NCBI GenBank assembly: GCA_964629335.1
Contig: CAZVRH010000040.1
Location: forward strand, 1-13,366
Source of the DNA: CACPJA01 sp964629335
Lineage (GTDB): Bacteria > Pseudomonadota > Gammaproteobacteria > Steroidobacterales > UBA11654
DNA length: 13,366 bases
Direction of reading: 5' to 3'
Shown: piece after piece, positions 1 through 5,726 of the stretch
How positions within the stretch are numbered: position 1 is the stretch's first letter
Layout of the letters: every line of letters starts with the position of its first letter
The notes under the pieces: generated by a model
What the model was told of the DNA's origin: nothing
Seen by the model: the letters and a program-made list of their open reading frames with translations, nothing else
The model's database searches: none
Made by a program: the position numbers and the translations under genes

Positions 1-215
1 ATCAATTGATGAGCTTCTGTGGAAACTGCATTGAAATAAAAGACACAAATAATAATCTTAACTTGGTGATGTCAGCCACGGCTTACGATGGTTTTGAGTC
101 GTCACAGATCAAGCTTCTCGAACAATATTTCACAAACCTCTTGCATTCTAATCTTGAAACAATTGAAGCTTATGGTGGAGGTTCTGCCCGTTGTATGATT
201 ATGGAGCTCTTCTAA
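1..215 (+). CDS. Arginine deiminase-related / CtlX-like guanidino- or citrulline-processing hydrolase, C-terminal fragment
   Basis: Only the last ~70 residues are present; the reading frame is open to the left edge, so the gene starts outside the window and the TTG/ATG at positions 6-11 are internal codons. The fragment has the CGN-x-(I/L)E strand, then LVMS, then a terminal GGGSARCM motif. In the amidinotransferase/arginine-deiminase superfamily the Cys of the (G)GG-x-x-x-C-M motif is the catalytic nucleophile (codon 192-194 here) that attacks the guanidino or ureido carbon. The ending GGGSARCMIMELF resembles proteins annotated arginine deiminase-related, citrulline-utilisation hydrolase CtlX or dimethylarginine dimethylaminohydrolase-like. 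Substrate cannot be decided from this fragment. It converges on the diaminopropionate ammonia-lyase with three bases between stop codons, beside a ureohydrolase, which fits guanidino-compound nitrogen metabolism. Family assignment is fairly sure; function is inference. Confidence 0.75.
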   Translation, partial: QLMSFCGNCIEIKDTNNNLNLVMSATAYDGFESSQIKLLEQYFTNLLHSNLETIEAYGGGSARCMIMELF

Positions 216-230
216 AAATTAGTTTTGAAG
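209..230. other. Imperfect dyad across two convergent stop codons
   Basis: CTTC (209-212) can pair with GAAG (227-230) and AAAA (215-218) with TTTT (223-226), leaving a 4-base loop TTAG and a 2-base bulge TA. The dyad contains the stop codons of both convergent genes (TAA at 213-215 on the plus strand, TTA at 219-221 for the minus strand). No T-tract follows on either strand, so it is not a classical intrinsic terminator. It may be a weak bidirectional 3'-end hairpin or chance in AT-rich DNA. Confidence 0.25.
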
Positions 231-1379
231 GATAGCCTTAGTATACAAATCTGGATCAGTATCACCTTCTGTGGAAAACATGACTATTCTTGATGAAGAA
301 TCTATTTCCAAAAGGTTTTTCATTGAAACATAGTTCTTATTGCTGCAGATTTCATAAATAAAACCAAGCGGTACTGCCCCACTCTCTCCAGATACAATTA
401 ATGGATCTCCTTGATTAGGGTGTGCAAATAATTGCATACCTTTGATGGCCAGTTGATCATCACAAATAGCAAAAATATCTGTGAACTGTGTGATGATATC
501 CCAAGCCAGAACGCTTGGTAATCCACATGAAAGCCCTGCCATGATGGTATTTAATTCTCGGGTTAAGTGCGGCTGTCCATCACCAACTGCTATCGAATTA
601 AAAAAACAGGCAGCACCGCTAGGCTCTAAAAGTATTAATTTTGGTTTTGGCTTATTAGTTTTTGAAAAACAAGAAAAGATTGAGGCTGCAAATGAGCCAA
701 CCCCGGCTTGAGCTATCACATGAGTGGGCCATTCCGATGTTTGCTCGATGAATTCTTCGACCATAGTTGAATAGCCTGTCATGATGTGTCTTGGTACATC
801 CATATAACCTGGCCATGATGAATCTTGTAATAAGACCCATTTATTCTTCTGGGCTTGAGATTCTGCATACTTCACAGTGTCGTCATAATTCATCTTAGTG
901 ATTTCAGCTTCAGCATGGAGTTGTTGTATTGCCCGGAAACGAAAATCAGAAGTGCCTTTAGGTAGATAGACCACTGCCTTACACCCGAAATGCTTGGCAC
1001 ACCAAGCCACAGCCCTTCCATGATTACCATCGGTTGCGGTGACAAAGGTCATCTCTTTAATAGCTTCACCCTGTGTTTTTAACATCTCGTAGGTGAGTGA
1101 GGTATTTTGAAAGTTAAGAATGCGTTCAATTTCCAAAGCCATTGCATAACTCGCACCCAAGACTTTAAAGGCATTGAGTCCGAGTCGTTGACTTTCATCT
1201 TTAACTAAGATTCCCTTAAGACCTAGTTGGTTGGAAAGTTGCCCTAGATTGAACAGCGGGGTAGGTTCATAGCCCGGTAGAGTTTTATGAAAATCATAAG
1301 CTTCATTGTTGCTCTTCGCACACAACTTATTATCCTCAGATTGATAAGGATTAGGAATGCATTCTATTTGCTTATTCAA
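219..1379 (-). CDS. ygeX: Diaminopropionate ammonia-lyase (PLP-dependent, fold type II)
   Basis: The enzyme converts 2,3-diaminopropionate to pyruvate and two ammonia in the cytoplasm using pyridoxal phosphate. The protein has 386 residues, close to the ~400 usual for the family. The PGY-x-PTPL entry motif is at 35-42, followed by VKDES (59-63) and GLNAFKVLGASYA, whose Lys72 aligns with the PLP Schiff-base lysine of E. coli YgeX. Asp117 in TATDGNHGRA and Asp186 in LLQDSSWPGY match the other acid residues implicated in catalysis. QAGVGS (224-229) is the PLP phosphate loop, and SGESGAVPLG and FSTEGDTD near the C-terminus are family signatures. The start is TTG (1377-1379): no ATG occurs before residue 80, and this gives an N-terminus of about the E. 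coli length. It lies 9 bases downstream of the ureohydrolase gene and is probably cotranscribed with it. Threonine synthase and serine dehydratase are less likely given these signatures. Confidence 0.93.
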   Translation of the reverse strand: MNKQIECIPNPYQSEDNKLCAKSNNEAYDFHKTLPGYEPTPLFNLGQLSNQLGLKGILVKDESQRLGLNAFKVLGASYAMALEIERILNFQNTSLTYEMLKTQGEAIKEMTFVTATDGNHGRAVAWCAKHFGCKAVVYLPKGTSDFRFRAIQQLHAEAEITKMNYDDTVKYAESQAQKNKWVLLQDSSWPGYMDVPRHIMTGYSTMVEEFIEQTSEWPTHVIAQAGVGSFAASIFSCFSKTNKPKPKLILLEPSGAACFFNSIAVGDGQPHLTRELNTIMAGLSCGLPSVLAWDIITQFTDIFAICDDQLAIKGMQLFAHPNQGDPLIVSGESGAVPLGFIYEICSNKNYVSMKNLLEIDSSSRIVMFSTEGDTDPDLYTKAILQN

Positions 1380-1388
1380 TCTTTGCAG

Positions 1389-2360
1389 TTAATCTTTAAA
1401 ACGATCAGCAAACAAACACAATATCTCATACATGAGAGTCGCTCCGACTAATGCCGTATTCCCAGTTTGGTCAAACGGAGGAGCCACTTCAACCACGTCA
1501 CCACCCACAAAATTAAGCCCCATTAAACCTCTTAAAAATTGCTGAGCCTCGAGTGTTGTTATGCCTCCCACTTCAGGTGTACCAGTGCCTGGTGCGTAAA
1601 CTGGATCAAGACCATCAACATCAAAAGATAAATAAACCGATCCCTCTCCAACGACTTGTTTTGCCTCTTTTATTACTTGCTCTACCCCCACATCATGAAA
1701 CTCTTCCATAAACACTACTCGCATTCCGGAAGACAAAGAGAAATCAATCCCGTCTAGAAAACTTTGAGCTCCTCTTATACCAATTTGTATGGTTCTCTTT
1801 GGATCAAGTAGACCGTCTTCAACAGCTAATCGAAATGGTGAGCCATGATGAAACTTAGTCCCCCAAATCTCACCCCAAGTGTCTGTGTGAGCATCGATAT
1901 GGATCATACCCACAGGCCCGTCAGAGGCGATCCCTCGAAAAATGGGATACGTAATAGAGTGATCCCCACCGGCACTTAGTGGTATAACTCCGGCTTGTTT
2001 AATCAAGGTAAAAAAATTTGTAATATCGTCCACCACAGCTTGATGGTTAAATTGCTGAGAAAAAATCACATCGCCCACATCAGCAATCCGCGCCTGATTG
2101 AATGGATTAGTCCTGGTGACGTGATGATATCCTCTCATAAGACTTGACTGATTCCTGATCTCTCGAGGTCCATGTCGAGCACCAGCTCGGTTGGTCACTC
2201 CACCGTCGTAAGGGACACCAACTAATGCAATATCTAAATCCTGAAGAGATGTGGCCACAGAACTTCTCATAAAACTAGGAATGCCCGTGTATCTGGGTTC
2301 AGAACTGGCCTGATATTCCTGACCGGTTACTGGAGATTTGCTTTTCTTATTTTTACTCAT
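1389..2360 (-). CDS. Ureohydrolase of the agmatinase / guanidinobutyrase family
   Basis: A dinuclear manganese hydrolase that splits a guanidino compound into urea and an amine. Counting from the chosen start, all six metal ligands are present: His134 in GGDHSIT, Asp156/His158/Asp160 in IDAHTDT, and Asp247/Asp249 in SFDVDGLDP. FHHGSPFR (around 170-177) holds a conserved active-site His. The GSPFR, GLLDP and QIGIRG run and the MEEF-HDVGVE and ApgTGTPEvGG segments look closer to Pseudomonas guanidinobutyrase/guanidinopropionase than to E. coli agmatinase SpeB, though databases often call all of these agmatinase. The start at 2358-2360 is preferred because a GGA lies five bases upstream (2366-2368, minus strand). 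An in-frame ATG at 2385-2387 would add nine residues (MLKSYFRKP) but has no ribosome-binding site. The gene is first in a two-gene unit with diaminopropionate ammonia-lyase. Substrate is undecided: 4-guanidinobutyrate, 3-guanidinopropionate, agmatine or another guanidino acid. Confidence 0.9.
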   Translation of the reverse strand: MSKNKKSKSPVTGQEYQASSEPRYTGIPSFMRSSVATSLQDLDIALVGVPYDGGVTNRAGARHGPREIRNQSSLMRGYHHVTRTNPFNQARIADVGDVIFSQQFNHQAVVDDITNFFTLIKQAGVIPLSAGGDHSITYPIFRGIASDGPVGMIHIDAHTDTWGEIWGTKFHHGSPFRLAVEDGLLDPKRTIQIGIRGAQSFLDGIDFSLSSGMRVVFMEEFHDVGVEQVIKEAKQVVGEGSVYLSFDVDGLDPVYAPGTGTPEVGGITTLEAQQFLRGLMGLNFVGGDVVEVAPPFDQTGNTALVGATLMYEILCLFADRFKD

Positions 2361-2423
2361 TGGTTTCCGAAAATAAGACTTTAACATATCATTATTTATT
2401 ATTTATTTGGAGAATGTTCTCTA
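2361..2423. promoter_or_regulatory. Divergent spacer between ureohydrolase and Smr genes
   Basis: This very AT-rich 63-base stretch must carry the start signals for two divergent genes. On the plus strand a -10-like TATCAT (2387-2392) lies about 30 bases before the Smr TTG start, with only a poor -35. On the minus strand TATGTT (2383-2388) overlaps it and would put a transcript start just upstream of the preferred ureohydrolase ATG. Both boxes are weak, and no clear operator palindrome is visible. Confidence 0.25.
2409..2413 (+). promoter_or_regulatory. Ribosome-binding site deciding a TTG start
   Basis: GGAGA lies ten bases before TTG (2424-2426). The ATG at 2414-2416 is too close to it, is in a different frame and soon reaches a stop, so the TTG is the supported start of the small Smr protein. 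Confidence 0.6.
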
Positions 2424-2642
2424 TTGAAATTAAAGAAATTAGATTTACACGGAATCAAACATCAGGATGTCGCTAGAATAGTGGAGAACTTTGTGTTTCT
2501 TAATCAAAACGAGATTCCGCTTGAAATAGTGTGTGGAAACAGTCAAAGAATGATTGACTTAGTCTCCGAAGTTTTAAATCAAATCGAGTGCGAACAATAT
2601 GATCAAATCAGATTTGGCACCATTATTGTGAGAAAACTCTAA
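2424..2642 (+). CDS. Small single-domain Smr protein
   Basis: A 72-residue protein consisting almost entirely of one Smr (MutS2 C-terminal-like) domain. Its N-terminus KKLDLHGIKHQDV carries the LDLHG motif that defines the family. A hydrophobic PLEIVCGNSQRM strand-turn (about 33-44) replaces the usual HGxG-type turn, and a short helix and the strand RFGTIIV follow. Smr domains bind or cleave nucleic acid in MutS2, SmrA/SmrB and related proteins. SmrB-type proteins cut mRNA at collided ribosomes, but they carry extra N-terminal regions absent here. The start is TTG, supported by GGAGA upstream. Its TAA stop (2640-2642) overlaps the recO stop on the other strand. I cannot assign a specific role; nuclease or nucleic-acid-binding activity is inference. 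Confidence 0.8.
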   Translation: MKLKKLDLHGIKHQDVARIVENFVFLNQNEIPLEIVCGNSQRMIDLVSEVLNQIECEQYDQIRFGTIIVRKL

Positions 2643-2654
2643 TCTGTTGAGAGT
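2636..2654. other. Small dyad over overlapping convergent stops
   Basis: ACTCT (2636-2640) is complementary to AGAGT (2650-2654) across a nine-base loop, with two further A-T pairs beyond a mismatch. The loop side includes the interlocked stop codons of the Smr gene (TAA, 2640-2642) and recO (CTA, read TAG, 2639-2641). No T-tract follows, so a terminator role is only a possibility. Confidence 0.2.
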
Positions 2655-3376
2655 CTTGTCTTCAAGGATTTAACTACTTTTCTAGTGTTCAACTCCTTTC
2701 CTGATAAATGATGTCGAATGGACTGTCTGGCAATTCTTTTTGCAACTTTTAATATTTCAGGGTTTGAAAAGTCTCTGTTATCTATGGCTTTTAAGACAGA
2801 CCCTTTAATCAAGGCATCACGATTACTAGCGGTGATCGAGCTAATGAATCCCTCTTCCACAAAAAATCTGTAAGATAAATTTGGATCAATTTTTTTTAAA
2901 GACATAGCTTCAGTTTGGAAATTGATTGCGTAACCAATCTCTGTTAATAAGTTTAATTCAAAATCTCTAAGGATCGCTTCGCTTGAATTCTCGTAAGATA
3001 ATTTCTCAATAGCTAAAGAATAAACATCAAATAGCTCAGGGTGAGGGTCAGCCGTGGTCAAAAAAGAAAGAATGAGTTCATTCAAATAAAAGGCTGACAT
3101 TAGATGCTTGGACGGTGCGTTGAGTTGCTTGTCCGAATTTATATCAACGTTTCTGAGTGTCTTTAATTGCGATCGACCGGACCAGGAAACAAGGATTGGT
3201 GAGAACGGTTGCAGAAAAGATTTAAACTTTGATTTGGGTCTTTTTGAACCCTTGGCTACCACGTCAATTCGACCGTAGTGACGAGAAAATAGATTAACAA
3301 TTTGGCTGGTCTCAGAATAAGGTCGTTGATGAATTAAATAAGCTGGTTCATTCTCAATAATTTGATTGGAGCTCAT
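2639..3376 (-). CDS. recO: DNA repair protein RecO
   Basis: RecO works with RecR to load RecA onto SSB-coated single-stranded DNA in recombinational repair, and it anneals complementary strands. The 245-residue protein shows the expected layout. An N-terminal OB fold (about 1-80) has AYLIHQRPYSETSQIV and the basic AKGSKRPKSKFKS segment typical of the DNA-binding face. A helical domain follows, with NELILSFL and LRDFELNLLTEIGYA. It ends in the family's HHLSGKELNTRKVVKSL motif. The four-cysteine zinc site of some RecO proteins is absent, as in E. coli and many other gammaproteobacteria. The ATG overlaps the era stop by four bases (ATGA), implying translational coupling. recO is the last gene of its block; pdxJ, its usual downstream neighbour in E. 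coli, is missing and a convergent Smr gene sits there instead. Confidence 0.93.
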   Translation of the reverse strand: MSSNQIIENEPAYLIHQRPYSETSQIVNLFSRHYGRIDVVAKGSKRPKSKFKSFLQPFSPILVSWSGRSQLKTLRNVDINSDKQLNAPSKHLMSAFYLNELILSFLTTADPHPELFDVYSLAIEKLSYENSSEAILRDFELNLLTEIGYAINFQTEAMSLKKIDPNLSYRFFVEEGFISSITASNRDALIKGSVLKAIDNRDFSNPEILKVAKRIARQSIRHHLSGKELNTRKVVKSLKTRLSTD

Positions 3377-4245
3377 ATACTTAATTTTCTGTCTTTTTTA
3401 ATTGATCGAACCTGAGTGGTAAGAAACACTTTTTTATTAATTAAAGTTTCGATTTCTTTTCTGGCTTCAGTGCCTACCTTCTTTAATAATTGCCCACCTT
3501 TACCAATAATAATTTTTTTATGGGCTGCTTTTTTTGTTTTAATTAATAAATCAATCATTACAATCTTGTCCCTGTCTTCGAAATTATCCAACACACACTC
3601 AAGGCTGTAAGGAAGTTCATCACTCAGGTGATGCATTAAACGTTCTCTCAAAATTTCCGTGATTCGAAAACTGGTGTCTTTATCAGTGATGACATTGGAA
3701 TCAAATTCTGGTGATTGAGTTGGTAAGTGCCTTTCTATAACTTTTATGAGTGTGGTTAGATTCTTATGATACAGAGCCGAGACTGGAACAGTTTCGAGTA
3801 AGATTTTACTCTCAGAGTGTTCTTTCAAAAAATCCAAAATTTTATTCTTATCCTTGTATTTATCCACCTTGTTAACAATAAGTATCCCACTAATATTCAA
3901 CGTCTCTAGCTGCTCTAAAATATAATCATCGGCTTTTTTCCAAACATTTGCTTCGACAATCATCAAAACTAATTCGGCCTGAGATAAAGCATTGAGCGCC
4001 TCCCGATTAAAAGCTTTAGCATTAAATCTCTTTTGTTTTTCCGATACCAGACCCGGGGTATCAATAAAAATTATCTGGGATTCTTTGTTGTGCAATATGC
4101 CTAAAACATTTAGTTGAGTGGTCTGAGGTTTAGAGGTTACGATCGATATCTTTTCACCAATCAAAGCATTCACCAAGGTTGATTTTCCCACATTGGGTCT
4201 GCCTAGAACCGCAACGTACCCAGTTTTTTTATGATGCTTATCCAT
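3373..4245 (-). CDS. era: GTPase Era, 16S rRNA-binding ribosome assembly factor
   Basis: Era binds the 3' end of 16S rRNA and assists 30S subunit maturation. The 290-residue protein has the GTPase motifs in order: G1 GRPNVGKST (15-23), the G2-region SKPQTTQ (38-44), G3 DTPG (62-65), G4 NKVD (125-128) and G5 VSAL (155-158). Its C-terminal half holds the KH domain, with the IIIGKGGQLLKKVG loop around 245-258, and the family segment RERLMHHLSDELPYS near 200-214. Length is close to E. coli Era (301). It is translationally coupled at both ends: its ATG lies inside the 3' end of rnc (8-base overlap), and its TGA overlaps the recO start. Pairing with RNase III is conserved in many bacteria and fits joint work on rRNA processing and 30S assembly. 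Confidence 0.97.
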   Translation of the reverse strand: MDKHHKKTGYVAVLGRPNVGKSTLVNALIGEKISIVTSKPQTTQLNVLGILHNKESQIIFIDTPGLVSEKQKRFNAKAFNREALNALSQAELVLMIVEANVWKKADDYILEQLETLNISGILIVNKVDKYKDKNKILDFLKEHSESKILLETVPVSALYHKNLTTLIKVIERHLPTQSPEFDSNVITDKDTSFRITEILRERLMHHLSDELPYSLECVLDNFEDRDKIVMIDLLIKTKKAAHKKIIIGKGGQLLKKVGTEARKEIETLINKKVFLTTQVRSIKKDRKLSI

Positions 4246-4921
4246 CTAATAGTTTTTTCAAAGCCTTACCGGCAGCCTGTTGTTCTGCAATCTTAATTGT
4301 TTTACCGCTGCCCGAGGTAACAAGGTTCTTATCTTTAATTACACACTCAATGAAAAAAATCTGATCATGTTTTTCTCCTCTCGTTTGCTTTAAGCGGTAA
4401 TCCGGTAAAGACTGTTGCTGTTGCTGAAGTAATTCTTGCAGTCTACTTTTCACGTCTTTATAACTGGATGATGGATCAATAGAATCAATCATGTCTTTAA
4501 AAACAACGCTAACTATCTTGGAAACTGTTTCAAAACCACTGTCCAAGTGTATGGCGCCGATTATTGCTTCTAAGGTATTTGCAAGTATTGATTCCCTCTG
4601 TTCGCCACCAGATAAAGCCTCGCCGTCGCCTAAAACAATTTGCTCACTTATATTTAATTGTTTTGCTAAGGTTGATAATGATTTCTCGTTGACTATGGAT
4701 GCACGTATTCTGCTTAAATTTCCCTCATCAACGGAGGGGTATTTTTGAAATAGAAGATCGCTGAGAACTAAATCCAGAACAGCATCTCCTAAAAATTCTA
4801 AGCGTTCATTATTGTCTGCAGAGAAACTGCGATGAGTTAATGCCAATTCCAAAAGCGAACTGTCTTTAAAGTTATAGCCCAGACTCTCTAAACACCATTG
4901 ATATTTTGATTGATTATCCAA
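4238..4921 (-). CDS. rnc: Ribonuclease III
   Basis: RNase III cleaves double-stranded RNA, including the 16S and 23S precursor stems, as a magnesium-dependent homodimer. The 227-residue protein (E. coli 226) carries the signature NERLEFLGDAVLD (38-50) with Glu39, Glu42 and Asp46, and the second acidic site Glu118 in ANTLEAIIGA. The C-terminal double-stranded-RNA-binding domain (about 155-226) has KSRLQELLQ, the RGEKHDQIF strand and GKTIKIAEQQAAGKAL. The best start is TTG (4919-4921). No in-frame ATG lies near it, and it places 13 residues before LGY exactly as in E. coli. There is no clear ribosome-binding site, so translation may depend on coupling to lepB, which ends 11 bases upstream. Oddity: five glutamines (166-170) encoded by alternating CAG/CAA sit where E. 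coli has a GRHLP-type loop. Confidence 0.96.
   Translation of the reverse strand: MDNQSKYQWCLESLGYNFKDSSLLELALTHRSFSADNNERLEFLGDAVLDLVLSDLLFQKYPSVDEGNLSRIRASIVNEKSLSTLAKQLNISEQIVLGDGEALSGGEQRESILANTLEAIIGAIHLDSGFETVSKIVSVVFKDMIDSIDPSSSYKDVKSRLQELLQQQQQSLPDYRLKQTRGEKHDQIFFIECVIKDKNLVTSGSGKTIKIAEQQAAGKALKKLLDG
4412..4426. repeat. CAG/CAA trinucleotide repeat in rnc
   Basis: On the minus strand the five codons CAG-CAA-CAG-CAA-CAG form a short hexamer repeat (two and a half units) coding for five glutamines in the dsRNA-binding domain of RNase III. The length is a multiple of three, so gain or loss of a codon would keep the frame. Confidence 0.7.
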
Positions 4922-4932
4922 ACTATAAACAG

Positions 4933-5673
4933 TTATTCGATTTTATCTCCAATTCTCTCCCATTCAGGGAAAGAGTTGAAATCCCAGTTAAACCAAATCC
5001 TGGTGGCTTTTCCGACAAAAAGATCTCTTGAAACAAAACCAGGATCATCGTAACGGCTGTCTTTACTGTTATCTCGGTTGTCTCCCATCAAAAAATAATA
5101 GCCTTCAGGGACACTAAATGACCCCTCTCGTCCTCGTCTTGAGGGAATTAATAGTATTGAATGTATGCCTTCCTCGAAGGTCTCAGTATAGACATGGGAT
5201 CCATATTGTTTAGGATCTTTATAAACGGATTGATATTTGCTTTTAACTTGAGTGCCGTTGATAGAAAGTTCTTTATTTTCATAGACAATTTCATCCCCGG
5301 GTAACCCGACCAGTCGTTTTATGTATTTTATGGATGGATCAGAGGGTAAGTTAAATACCACCAAATCGCCCCTTTGAGGTTGGTTGGTGGTCATGATTGA
5401 TTTACCAGTAACCGGGAGCCTTAGATCGTATGCATACTTTCTTACAATAATAAAATCTCCTTTTTCCAAAGTTGGCATCATTGATCCCGAAGGAATTCTG
5501 AAGGGCTCAAAAATAAAAGACCTTAGTAATAAAATCAGCAACAGGATAGGAACCAATGCTTCTGATATCTCAACAACACTTGATTTCTTCTTTAAAACGA
5601 ATCGACCAACCACCCAAATTAAAGATAAAAAGAGGATGATAAAAAATAAAATTGTCTGAAAATCATATATCAT
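4933..5673 (-). CDS. lepB: Signal peptidase I
   Basis: A membrane serine/lysine protease that removes signal peptides from exported proteins. The 246-residue protein has a first membrane segment near 7-26, a basic loop (FVLKKKS), a second membrane segment near 38-55, then the periplasmic catalytic domain. Box B PSGSMMPTL holds the nucleophile Ser64; box D YIKRLVGLPGDE holds the general base Lys119; box E GDNRDNSKDSR lies near the C-terminus. It is shorter than E. coli LepB (324), mainly through fewer insertions in the periplasmic part. The 53-base gap upstream is the largest in the lepA-recO block. The ATG has no evident ribosome-binding site but sits just downstream of a TATAAT, so a leaderless or near-leaderless transcript is possible. 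Neighbours lepA and rnc are the usual ones in gammaproteobacteria. Confidence 0.96.
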   Translation of the reverse strand: MIYDFQTILFFIILFLSLIWVVGRFVLKKKSSVVEISEALVPILLLILLLRSFIFEPFRIPSGSMMPTLEKGDFIIVRKYAYDLRLPVTGKSIMTTNQPQRGDLVVFNLPSDPSIKYIKRLVGLPGDEIVYENKELSINGTQVKSKYQSVYKDPKQYGSHVYTETFEEGIHSILLIPSRRGREGSFSVPEGYYFLMGDNRDNSKDSRYDDPGFVSRDLFVGKATRIWFNWDFNSFPEWERIGDKIE

Positions 5674-5680
5674 AGGTCAC

Positions 5681-5686
5681 ATTATA
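5681..5686 (-). promoter_or_regulatory. Candidate -10 element for lepB-rnc-era-recO
   Basis: Read on the minus strand this is TATAAT, a perfect -10 sequence, seven bases before the lepB ATG. The hexamer 17 bases further upstream (AGTACT) is a poor -35. If used, transcription would begin about at the start codon. Any promoter here would let the lepB block be expressed apart from the sdh-lepA transcript. Confidence 0.3.
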
Positions 5687-5726
5687 AATTGATTGATTCT
5701 ATAAGTACTGAACAATTATGAATTAA

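Noticed and set aside
6..11. TTG/ATG codons as the start of a 69-residue small protein
   Set aside because: The frame is open to the left edge, and the sequence matches the C-terminal end of a longer hydrolase family, so these are internal codons.
481..711. Plus-strand open frame of 76 codons inside the ammonia-lyase gene
   Set aside because: It lies wholly opposite a well-supported gene, has no recognisable motif and no ribosome-binding site.
219..1379. Threonine synthase or serine/threonine dehydratase
   Set aside because: The GLNAFK lysine motif, TDGNHGRA, QDSSWPGY and STEGDTD together are specific to diaminopropionate ammonia-lyase.
2361..2387. ATG at 2385-2387 as the ureohydrolase start
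   Set aside because: It lacks a ribosome-binding site and adds nine residues; the ATG at 2358-2360 has GGA at good spacing. Not fully excluded.
4491..4748. Plus-strand open frame of 85 codons opposite rnc
   Set aside because: Composition and content are the complement of the RNase III reading frame; no independent evidence for coding.
5384..5659. Plus-strand open frame of 91 codons opposite lepB
   Set aside because: It is antisense to the conserved signal peptidase catalytic and membrane segments and resembles no known protein.
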